Shown: positions 27,342 to 35,605 of the stretch, piece by piece | Layout of the letters: each line of letters starts with the position of its first letter | Numbering within the stretch: the first letter of the stretch is position 1 | The notes under the pieces: model-generated | What the model was told of the DNA's origin: nothing | What the model saw: only the letters and a program-made list of their open reading frames with translations | The model's database searches: none | Origin: an uncultured Bacteroides sp. | GTDB lineage: Bacteria; Bacteroidota; Bacteroidia; Bacteroidales; Bacteroidaceae | Length of the DNA: 64,000 bases | Assembly: GCA_949296575.1 (NCBI GenBank) | Contig: CASFPE010000003.1 | Location: 80,424-144,423, forward strand | Direction: 5' to 3' | Made by a program: the position numbers and the translations under genes

Positions 27342-28748
27342 ATGAGAAAGCGATGCTTGTTAATGTTGGTCGCCTTTTTAGCTGCTGTTCAGTTGTTTGC
27401 ATATTCAGTAGATATTATGGCATTAGGGGCAAAAGGTGATGGAGTGACCGATAATACGGCTATTATACAAAAGGCCATCGATGATTGTTCCTTTAAGAAA
27501 GGGGGCGTTGTGGAAATTCCTGCAGGAAGGTTTCTAACTCGGACGCTTTTCTTGAAATCAGATGTGAATCTGCATTTGCAGTTTGGGGCGGAGTTGTTGG
27601 GAAGTACTGACCTTGAATCCTATCACGAAGTGTTTCCTGTTTTAAAGGGCAAGGAAACGCCTGCGTTGATTTTTGCCCGTAATGCCTGCAATATTGCAAT
27701 TACTGGTTTGGGTACGATAAATGGACAAGGGTTTCATTCAAATTTTCAGCATGGGAATGATTCAGAAGGAGGCCCCAAGCGGCCAAAGATAATCTACTTT
27801 ATAGGTTGCAAGAATGTGTGCGTGCAGGATGTGACATTGCGGAACTCGGCTTATTGGACGCAAGACTATGAGAAATGCGATGGCGTTGTGGTCAGAGGCG
27901 TGAAGGTGTATTGCCATTCGAATTGGAACAATGATGGCCTTGACATCGACAGTCGAAATGTGGTGGTTTCTGATTGTTACATAGATTGTGATGATGATGC
28001 ATTGTGCTTGAAAAGTGACACAGACGTTCCTTGTGAAAATGTGGTTGTTACGAACTGCGTGTTGAAAACCAATTGCAATGCGATAAAGTTTGGAACATCC
28101 TCGTATAGTGGGTTTAAGAATGTGTCGATAACAAATTGCGTCATAGACAGGGCTTCGGAAGATAATATTCGCCAATGGTATAAAAATTATCCTTGGCTTG
28201 GGACGAGGCAAAACACAGTTGTTTCTGGGATAGCCTTGGAGTCAGTGGATGGTGGTGTCCTTGAGAATGTAATTATTTCAGATATTTCCATGAGAGGTGT
28301 GCAGACTCCTATATTTGTTCGTTTGGGGGATCGTAAAAGAACATTTACGAAACAAATAAGCCGGATTAATGATGTGATGATAAGCCGGATCATGGCACGT
28401 AGCGAAAGCAAAGTGGCGTGTTCGATAACAGGAGTGCCGGAAGGAAAAGTTCAGAATCTTACAATTAGCGATGTGACATTGATTACAGATGCTGAGGTAG
28501 ATAAAAGGGAAATAAAGGAAGAAGTGCCTGAGGCTGTAAACAAATATCCGGAAAATAGAATGTTCGGCTGTATTCTTCCGGCATCGGGCTTTTATCTAAG
28601 GCACGTTGATGGCATAACTTTTTGTAACATTAAAGTGATTACGAAGAAAAGGGATGAAAGGCCAATGTTTTATTTGGATGATGTTGACGATTTTGTATGT
28701 CAAGGATGTACGTTTAATGGAGTTGAACCAGTTGTTGAAGAAAAATGA
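27342..28748 (+). CDS. GH28 polygalacturonase-like enzyme
   Basis: The 468-residue secreted right-handed beta-helix has a signal peptide (about 1-20), the N-terminal GH28 motif (LGAKGDGVTDNTAIIQKAIDD), and catalytic-region motifs NWNNDGLDID (residues 194-203) and DCDDDALCLKS (D217-D219). These correspond to the N-x-D and D-D of the family. GH28 enzymes hydrolyse polygalacturonan or rhamnogalacturonan. It is closely related to the GH28 part of the GLUG fusion at 30061 (shared C-terminal MFG..LPA.GFY.RH pattern). Its stop overlaps the start of the next gene by 4 bp. Confidence 0.92.
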   Translation: MRKRCLLMLVAFLAAVQLFAYSVDIMALGAKGDGVTDNTAIIQKAIDDCSFKKGGVVEIPAGRFLTRTLFLKSDVNLHLQFGAELLGSTDLESYHEVFPVLKGKETPALIFARNACNIAITGLGTINGQGFHSNFQHGNDSEGGPKRPKIIYFIGCKNVCVQDVTLRNSAYWTQDYEKCDGVVVRGVKVYCHSNWNNDGLDIDSRNVVVSDCYIDCDDDALCLKSDTDVPCENVVVTNCVLKTNCNAIKFGTSSYSGFKNVSITNCVIDRASEDNIRQWYKNYPWLGTRQNTVVSGIALESVDGGVLENVIISDISMRGVQTPIFVRLGDRKRTFTKQISRINDVMISRIMARSESKVACSITGVPEGKVQNLTISDVTLITDAEVDKREIKEEVPEAVNKYPENRMFGCILPASGFYLRHVDGITFCNIKVITKKRDERPMFYLDDVDDFVCQGCTFNGVEPVVEEK

Positions 28749-30035
28749 AGCGATTGATATTGTTAAGTTGGTGGATTTGCCTGTCATGGGTCTGCTGGAC
28801 GCAACCGGTGCAACAAATGGTGCGTGTTTCAGTTGTTCCTGACAGTGATACATGGCTCTATGCGTTAGGTGAAGATGTGAACTTTGCAATTACTGTAACA
28901 AAAAACGGGATTCCTCTAAAAGGAGTAAGACTCAAGTATGAGCTTTCGCAGGACATGATGGAACCGTTTAAATGTGAAACGATTGTTTTGAATCAAGGAA
29001 CTGTTGCCGTGAATGGTGGTTCGTTGAATACATCTGGATTTTTGCGTTGCCGTGCGTTGGCAGAGATTGGCGGAAAGTTGTATGAAGGAAGGTGTACGGT
29101 AGGTTATGAACCACAGTCTATCAAGCCTGCCACGGTTATGCCGCCTGATTTCCGCGAATTTTGGGAAAAGGCTAAATCCAAGAATGCAGAGATTCCGATG
29201 GATGCATGTTTGCGTTTATTGCCTGATAGATGCACTTCTAAAGTGGATGTTTATGAATTGAGCGTACAAAGTTTCCGGCACGGTAGCCGTATGTATGGGA
29301 TACTTTGTGTCCCTAAAGGTGGAGGCAAATATCCGGCTTTATTGCGTGTGCCTGGTGCAGGGGTTCGTCCTTATGAAGGCCATATTGCTGAAGCAGAGCG
29401 TGGGTATATTAGACATGGGCATACATGGTATTCCAGTCACAATGCCTCCATTGATTTATCAGGATTTGCGGAATGGTGCTTTGGATAATTATTGGAATTT
29501 TAATTGGGATGATCCAGATGCGGTTTATTACAAACGGGTTTATATGGGATGCATCCGCATGGTTGATTATATATGCAGCATGTCTGTGTTTAATGGTGAT
29601 TTAATAGTTTATGGGGGCAGCCAAGGTGGCTTGTTGTCGTTGGTGACAGCGGCATTAGATGACAGGGTAAAAGGTTGTGTCGTGTTTCATCCGGCTTTGG
29701 CTGATGTGAATGGGTATTTGCATGGCCGTGCCGGCGGATGGCCTCATTATTTCAAAGGCAAGAATGGTTTGGATAATGCAACTCGGAAAGAGGAAGAGAG
29801 CATTGCTTATTATGATGCTGTCAATTTTGCCCGGATATTGGACAAGCCTGTGTTTATGTCGTTTGGGTATAACGATATGGTGTGTCCTCCTACTACATCT
29901 TATGCTGTATATAACAGTATATGGTCGGAAAAAACTTTAGTCCCTGTCCCGGAAACTGAGCATTATGCTTATCCGGAAACATGGGAAGAAGCTTGGGATT
30001 GGGGCGAGAACCTTTTGAATGGCAAGAACAAGTAA
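28745..30035 (+). pseudogene. Acetyl-xylan-esterase-type (CE7/AXE1) gene broken by a frameshift
   Basis: Two frames together encode one CE7-like esterase. The first starts at 28745, overlapping the GH28 stop (ATGA), with a signal peptide and an N-terminal beta domain. It runs in family register to EAERGYI, then goes out of frame at about 29408-29411 and stops at 29488. The second frame continues as LDMGIHGIPV, PLIYQDLRNGALDNYWN, the nucleophile motif YGGSQGG and the terminal ETEHYAYPE histidine region, ending at 30035. Net loss of 1 nt (or 4 nt) in the TATATTAG stretch explains it. The truncated product would lack the whole catalytic triad. It could be a true recent mutation or a base-calling error. 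Confidence 0.85.
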
Positions 30036-30060
30036 TCGTTTAATTTTAATATTGAATATC

Positions 30061-32769
30061 ATGAAAACAAAGAATGGTTTTACGGGTTTAAAATACTGGA
30101 TGTTATCCTGTTTTTTCATGGGAGGGATGTCGTCTGGTGCATGGGCTATTGATTTTGCAGGCGGAACAGGGACCGTTGAAGACCCCTATGTAATCAACAC
30201 GGCGGATGAATTGAATGCTGTGAGGAATAATTTGAGTGTCCATTACCAATTGGGGGCAGATGTTGATTTGACAGACTGGATAAATGCTAACAGCCCGGAT
30301 GCGGGATGGCTTCCGATTGGCACGAGTGATGCCCCGTTCATCGGCACGTTTGACGGGAATGGGCATGTCATTGAAAATATTTGGGCGGAAACAAGTGGGG
30401 CGAATGCCGGATTGTTTGGAGTCATTGGCGGAGATGTCACGATACAGAGATTGGGTGTAATTGTCGCTGATGGAAGGAAGGTTTCAGGCGGCAGCAATGT
30501 CGGCATATTGGTCGGGCTTTCTACCGGCGTGGGTGGCACAAAGAAAACTTTGATACAAGAAGTGTATGTTTCTGGCAATGTGGAATCAAAAGGCACGCTT
30601 GTCGGGGGCATTGTGGGGAGAAACAATAATCAGAATATCACTATTCTCAATTCTTATGCCAAGGGTAATGTCTATGCAACAGGAGACGGCGTGGGCGGAA
30701 TTATAGGAAGTTCGTATGGACCTTGTACGGCGCTTGTTGACAGATGTTATGCATTGAATAATATTACTGTTGACGGTGGCGGATCTACAGGTGGCATCAT
30801 GGGGACAGTGAGTGCGCCGGATGCTTCCGTTGAACAGATGAATGCCACCATCTCAAATTGCGTTGCCATCAATAAAAGGTTGACTGTGAGGGATGATATC
30901 CCGAACCGCATCTTTACATGGGCAAAGCAGGACAAGGTTGTGTTACAGGGTAACATGGCTTTTTCGGGCTGTTTGATCAATGAGGCTCCGTTTTCAAGTA
31001 GTGATGCGAATGGAAAAAACGGGCAGGATAAGAATGCGGATGAGTTGGCTTCCCAAGCCACTTATGCAAATTGGGATTTTGAGAATGTTTGGGCAATGGG
31101 GAATGGAGGATTCCAATTGCCGGCATTGAAGAATGTTTCGTTGGAAAAACAGCCTAAGGATGCTTACAGTTTAGATTTGGAGTCTGACAATCCTTTTGTT
31201 GACTTGGTGCCTGTGGGAGGAGAATTGAATGTGGTTGAACAATGCGGGGTGTCGAACAATGGCCGGGATGACGTGACAGATTTGATTCAGCAGGCCATCG
31301 ATGCATGTTCCATGAAGCAAGCCACAGTGGTTGTTCCTGAAGGCCGTTATGCCATTCGCCCGATATTTCTGCGTTCCAACGTGACATTGAGATTGGAAGA
31401 AGGGGCGCAATTGATAGGTAGCCGCAATATAGAAGACTATCGTTCGGCTTTTCCCAACGCGGGGGCGATTGAAACCAGCGCTTTGGTATTTGGCAAAGGC
31501 ATAGAAAACGTGGCGATAACAGGGAAAGGCATCATCAATGGACGTGGCGATGCTCCTGACTTTGATTTCGGCAATGGAAAGGGGGACCGCCCTAAAGTGC
31601 TTCATTTGGTGGATTGCAAGAATGTAGTTGTAGAGGATGTCACGCTGCAAAATTCGGCATTTTGGACGGCGCATTTCCTGATGTGCGATGGCGTGAAGAT
31701 AAAAGGCGTGAAAATATACAGTCATACGAATTGGAATAATGACGGGATAGACATTGACTCGCGGAATGTGGAAATAGAAGATTGCGACATCGATTGCGAC
31801 GATGATGGCATCTGCATGAAAAGCGACAGGGGGATTATGGTGGAGAATGTGACGGTAAAGAATTGCACGATTCGCACGAACTGCAATGCTATCAAATTGG
31901 GTACAGCAGGGAAAACTGGATTCCGTAACATCACTTACACGGACTGCGTGATAGAGAAAGCGAGCGAGGACAATTTCCGTAAGCATTACGAAAACAGCAA
32001 ACTTGCATTCTGCGGCATCAACATGGAAGGACCTTCGGTCATTTCCGGGATTGCCTTGGAGTCTGTGAACGGAGGCGTGTTGGACGAAGTGAACATTTCC
32101 AACATACAGATGAAGGATGTGCATACAGCCATCTTCCTCCGTTTGGGTCAACGTGAGGGTTCTCCGCAGATGAGCGAGTTGAAAAATGTGACTATTTCCA
32201 ATGTGAAGGCCACCTGTGTAAGCAAATTGGCCAGTTCCATTGTGGGTGTGCCTGATGGAATCATCGATAATGTGTTGATTAAGGATGTTGAGATTACATT
32301 GCCGGGAGGAGGAACCATCAATGATGCCAATGCGAATGTGCCTGAATTGGTTGATGCATACCCGGAGGCCAATATGTTTGGCACGCCTTTGCCAGCTTAC
32401 GGGTTTTATGTCCGCCACGCCAATAACGTGAAGTTTGAGAACGTGAAGTTCAACTTGCAGGCGGCAGATGCCCGCCCGGAATACGTGTTTGACGATGTGG
32501 AAAACCACGAAGTGATTACAGGCATCGAGCAACTTGACGGTGGGGATGATTTTGAATTTGCCTTTGATGCCGATGGCGGTTTGCAGGTGTCTTCCCGTGC
32601 CGGTGGTTTTGCTCAAATCAAAGTGTTTGACATTTCCGGGAAGATGGTCGGCACGGCAAGCGTGCAAGCTTCGGAGACGGCATCAATAGGTTTGCCGGGT
32701 ACGGGCATCTACATCGTTACTGTCTATACGCCGGAGGGAACCATTGCACGCAAAATTGCATGCCGATAA
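30061..32769 (+). CDS. GLUG-module / GH28 fusion with T9SS-like tail
   Basis: The 902-residue secreted protein is a signal peptide (about 1-30, AWA-ID), a GLUG module (about 34-375, GGTGTVEDPYVINTADEL to GNGGFQLPALKNVSLEKQP) and a full GH28 beta-helix (about 395-830). GH28 motifs are NWNNDGIDID and DCDDDGICMKS. The C-terminal 70 residues look like a T9SS type A sorting domain (IKVFDISGKMVG, LPGTGIYIVTVYT, KIACR). The GH28 part is a paralogue of the one at 27342. The fusion ties the module to pectin-type catalysis and supports a carbohydrate-targeting or display role for it. Confidence 0.9.
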   Translation: MKTKNGFTGLKYWMLSCFFMGGMSSGAWAIDFAGGTGTVEDPYVINTADELNAVRNNLSVHYQLGADVDLTDWINANSPDAGWLPIGTSDAPFIGTFDGNGHVIENIWAETSGANAGLFGVIGGDVTIQRLGVIVADGRKVSGGSNVGILVGLSTGVGGTKKTLIQEVYVSGNVESKGTLVGGIVGRNNNQNITILNSYAKGNVYATGDGVGGIIGSSYGPCTALVDRCYALNNITVDGGGSTGGIMGTVSAPDASVEQMNATISNCVAINKRLTVRDDIPNRIFTWAKQDKVVLQGNMAFSGCLINEAPFSSSDANGKNGQDKNADELASQATYANWDFENVWAMGNGGFQLPALKNVSLEKQPKDAYSLDLESDNPFVDLVPVGGELNVVEQCGVSNNGRDDVTDLIQQAIDACSMKQATVVVPEGRYAIRPIFLRSNVTLRLEEGAQLIGSRNIEDYRSAFPNAGAIETSALVFGKGIENVAITGKGIINGRGDAPDFDFGNGKGDRPKVLHLVDCKNVVVEDVTLQNSAFWTAHFLMCDGVKIKGVKIYSHTNWNNDGIDIDSRNVEIEDCDIDCDDDGICMKSDRGIMVENVTVKNCTIRTNCNAIKLGTAGKTGFRNITYTDCVIEKASEDNFRKHYENSKLAFCGINMEGPSVISGIALESVNGGVLDEVNISNIQMKDVHTAIFLRLGQREGSPQMSELKNVTISNVKATCVSKLASSIVGVPDGIIDNVLIKDVEITLPGGGTINDANANVPELVDAYPEANMFGTPLPAYGFYVRHANNVKFENVKFNLQAADARPEYVFDDVENHEVITGIEQLDGGDDFEFAFDADGGLQVSSRAGGFAQIKVFDISGKMVGTASVQASETASIGLPGTGIYIVTVYTPEGTIARKIACR

Positions 32770-32940
32770 GCAATGGCTCTTTTGATTTTTGAAGACTTTG
32801 GGGCGTTTGCGTAGCTCTTGTAGGAGAGCTTGGCATGATGAATTTCTAGTTTACTGTGAAAAACTCGCAGTTTATGCGGGTAAAAAAGCAAAGCAGATCA
32901 CTTCAAGTAAACAGGCAACATTAAATATTAAACAAACCCA
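32770..32940. other. Intergenic region upstream of the transporter gene
   Basis: The gap between the GLUG-GH28 gene and the MFS gene is 224 bp. This part holds an 11-nt word (GCGTAGCTCTT, near 32810) that also occurs upstream of the GH78 gene near 13970. Small imperfect hairpins are present, but no T-tailed terminator and no clear TAnnTTTG box. Confidence 0.3.
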
Positions 32941-32997
32941 ATGAAAGGCAATGGGACGCATCTGCTGCCACTGCCTTTCATATACCTAATCTCATGA
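32941..32997 (+). promoter_or_regulatory. Leader hairpin with an 18-codon upstream ORF before the MFS gene
   Basis: Arms 32941-32954 and 32968-32981 pair over 14 bp (one G-T pair). The same stretch encodes an ATG-started ORF, MKGNGTHLLPLPFIYLIS, whose TGA stop overlaps the MFS start codon (ATGA). No T-run follows, so it is not a simple terminator. It could be a translation-coupled leader peptide or chance. Confidence 0.4.
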
Positions 32998-34376
32998 TGA
33001 CACAAAAAGAAAAAATCGGATATGGCTTGGGCGACATGTCTTCCTCGATGTTCTGGAAGATATTTTCTTATTACTTGCCATTCTTTTATTCCAATATATT
33101 CGGCCTGAGTTTGGCTGATGCGGGATTGTTGATGTTGATTACCCGTGTTTGGGATGCGTTGTTTGACCCGATGATGGGCGCGCTTGTCGACCGTACTCGT
33201 TCTCGTTGGGGAAAATATCGGCCTTATTTGTTGTGGATGGCAGTGCCTTTTGCCGTTTCCGGCATTTTGCTTTTCACGATTCCGAGCTTTGGATATCCGG
33301 GCAAGTTGGCATGGGCGTATGCCACTTATATTTTGATGATGACGGTTTACACGAGCATCAATGTGCCTTATGGTGCCATGTTGGGGGTGATGACGGATGA
33401 TTCGAATGCAAAGACGGTGTTTTCTTCTTATCGCATGTTTTTTGCTTATGGTGGAAGTTTTATTGCATTAGGGGCTTGGGAGCCTTTGTGCCGCTTCTTC
33501 CAGTCAACGGGATGCACAGTGGCAGCCAGTTGGCAATATGCAATGATTGTCATTGCGGTTGTTTGCCTGATAGGCTTTTTTGCTTGTTTTGGCATGACTC
33601 GCGAGCGTGTGAGAACGGTTTCAAGCAAGTCTGTTTTTAAAGATGTGAAGTCGCTTTTGGCCAATTCTCCTTGGTGGATATTGAATGTGATGGCCATGGG
33701 TTCTAACCTTTTCAACACGGTGCGTGGCGCAACGGCCACATATTATTTCAAAGATTATGTCAGTACGGATGCTTTTTGGGATTTCGGTGCATTTAGTTTG
33801 ATGCTTTATGCCGGGCTTTTCTTGATGATAGGGGAAATATGCAATATGGCAGGGGTTGTTTTGGCAGTTCCTTTCTCAGCAAAAGTAGGAAAGAAACCGG
33901 CTTATTGCTTGTCCTTGGTAGGGCTGGTTCTGTTCAGCGTCCTGTTCTTTTTTATGCCTAACACGGTGGTTGGTTGGTGGTGGATGATGCTGTTGCAAAT
34001 ATTGATTTCTGTTTGCACCGGGATTATATCCCCATTGATATGGAGCATGTATGCCGATGTGGCCGATTATGCGGAACATAAGGATGGAACGTCCTCCACA
34101 GGTTTGATATTCTCTTCCGGTTCCATGGCGCAGAAGTTTGGCAGTGCATTTGCCGGTTGGGCGGTGATGGTGTTGTTGGCTTTCTTTGGATACAATACGG
34201 CTGAGGATGCAATGCAAACCCCCGAAGCGGTCAATGGTTTGAAGTATCTGATGAGTTTTATTCCGGCGGGCATTGCTTTGCTTTCCATTTTTGTTGTGTG
34301 GTTGTATCCGTTGAACCGTTCACGGATGCATGCGATAAATTTAGAATTAGCGGAACGCAGAAAAGGAGTAAGATAA
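32994..34376 (+). CDS. MFS sugar:cation symporter (GPH family)
   Basis: This 460-residue inner-membrane transporter has about 12 hydrophobic helices. It has the GPH/MelB pattern: KIGYGLGDMSSSMFWKI at the start, RVWDALFDPMMGALVDRTRSRWGKYRPYL near residues 42-76 (the cation-site region with RVWDALFDP), and DVADYAEHKDGTSSTG near residue 353. Beside a 2-epimerase and with GH26 and GH130 in the locus, it most likely carries mannobiose or short manno-oligosaccharides into the cytoplasm. The next gene starts inside its stop codon (TAATG). Confidence 0.93.
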   Translation: MMTQKEKIGYGLGDMSSSMFWKIFSYYLPFFYSNIFGLSLADAGLLMLITRVWDALFDPMMGALVDRTRSRWGKYRPYLLWMAVPFAVSGILLFTIPSFGYPGKLAWAYATYILMMTVYTSINVPYGAMLGVMTDDSNAKTVFSSYRMFFAYGGSFIALGAWEPLCRFFQSTGCTVAASWQYAMIVIAVVCLIGFFACFGMTRERVRTVSSKSVFKDVKSLLANSPWWILNVMAMGSNLFNTVRGATATYYFKDYVSTDAFWDFGAFSLMLYAGLFLMIGEICNMAGVVLAVPFSAKVGKKPAYCLSLVGLVLFSVLFFFMPNTVVGWWWMMLLQILISVCTGIISPLIWSMYADVADYAEHKDGTSSTGLIFSSGSMAQKFGSAFAGWAVMVLLAFFGYNTAEDAMQTPEAVNGLKYLMSFIPAGIALLSIFVVWLYPLNRSRMHAINLELAERRKGVR

Positions 34377-35572
34377 TGAAAGATGTTGTATTGGCAATGA
34401 GAGAAGAAATGCAGCATGAACTTGTTTGCGGCATTCTTCCGTTTTGGATGGACAAGATGGTCGATGAAGTGAATGGCGGCTTTTACGGCCGCATGACCGG
34501 GAAAGATGAACTGGTGTGTGGCGCAGAAAAGGGAGCTATCCTTAATGCGCGCATTTTGTGGACATTCTCGGCTGCTTATCGTCTGTTGAAGGAACCGGAA
34601 TATTTGGAAATGGCTGCCCGTGCCAAAGATTATATGATTGCTCATTTCTATGACCACGAATTTGGGGGCATTTATTGGTCTTTGGACAGCCAAGGCAAGC
34701 CTTTGGACATGAAAAAGCAGATTTATGCATTGGGCTTTGCCATCTATGGCTTGAGCGAATATTATCGTGCAACGGGCGATAGCGAGGCTTTGGATTATGC
34801 AGTCCGCCTGTTTGATAGCATCGAGGCGCATAGCTTTGATTCGGAAAAGAATGGCTATTGTGAGGCTTTGACCCGTGAATGGGGCGAAATAGCAGACATG
34901 CGTTTGAGCGAGAAAGATGCCAACGAACGCAAGACCATGAACACGCATTTGCACATCTTGGAAGCATATGCCAACTTATACCGGGTGTGGAAAGACAAAC
35001 GTTTGGAGAAGCAGTTGTGCAATCTGGTTCATTTGTTTGTTACGAAAATATTGGATGCGCATAGCGGGCATTTGGATTTGTTTTTTGATGATGATTGGAA
35101 CAGCAAATATCAGATTGTTTCCTATGGGCATGACATTGAGGCATCGTGGCTCATTCATGAAGCTGCCCTTGTCTTGGGCGGCAAGGAGGTATTAGAGAAT
35201 GTGGAGCCGGTGGTGAGGCATATTGCGTCAGCCGCAGATGAAGGCTTGATGCCTGATGGCTCGATGGCTTATGAGACTTTCTTGAATGACAAGAGAACGG
35301 ACTTGGAACGCCATTGGTGGGTGCAGGCCGAGAATGTGGTCGGGCATCTTAATTTGTACCAACATTTTGATGATGAAGAGGCTTTGCAGAAAGCAGTTCG
35401 TTGCTGGAACTTCATCAAGCAGCATTTGATAGACCTCTTGCATGGTGAATGGCATTGGAGCATATTGCCTGATGGAGCAATTAATACGGTTGACGACAAA
35501 GCTGGCTTTTGGAAATGCCCATATCATAATGGCCGCATGTGCATGGAAGTTATGGAAAGGTTCACTGAGTAA
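34376..35572 (+). CDS. AGE-family disaccharide 2-epimerase (mannobiose/cellobiose 2-epimerase)
   Basis: The cytoplasmic enzyme converts the reducing-end mannose of mannobiose to glucose, making the GH130 substrate. It has 398 residues, no signal peptide, and an (alpha/alpha)6 barrel with the family motifs WMDKMVDEVNGGFYGRM near residue 22, NTHLHILEAYANLYRV near 188, GHDIEASWLIHEAA near 250 and HWWVQAENVVGHLNLYQ near 315. These carry the histidines, tryptophans and Glu of the active site. The start codon overlaps the MFS stop by one base, so it is translationally coupled to the transporter. Cellobiose 2-epimerase activity is also possible in this family. Confidence 0.93.
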   Translation: MKDVVLAMREEMQHELVCGILPFWMDKMVDEVNGGFYGRMTGKDELVCGAEKGAILNARILWTFSAAYRLLKEPEYLEMAARAKDYMIAHFYDHEFGGIYWSLDSQGKPLDMKKQIYALGFAIYGLSEYYRATGDSEALDYAVRLFDSIEAHSFDSEKNGYCEALTREWGEIADMRLSEKDANERKTMNTHLHILEAYANLYRVWKDKRLEKQLCNLVHLFVTKILDAHSGHLDLFFDDDWNSKYQIVSYGHDIEASWLIHEAALVLGGKEVLENVEPVVRHIASAADEGLMPDGSMAYETFLNDKRTDLERHWWVQAENVVGHLNLYQHFDDEEALQKAVRCWNFIKQHLIDLLHGEWHWSILPDGAINTVDDKAGFWKCPYHNGRMCMEVMERFTE

Positions 35573-35605
35573 ATTAATAATAATTGTTCATATAAATCTA
35601 TTAAC

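Noticed and set aside
29400..29415. Programmed ribosomal frameshift in the CE7 esterase
   Set aside because: No slippery heptamer or downstream structure of the usual kind is seen; a small deletion or base error is simpler.
31171..32667. A 498-codon - strand frame opposite the GLUG-GH28 gene
   Set aside because: Histidine/isoleucine-rich antisense product with no recognisable domain; the + strand gene is certain.
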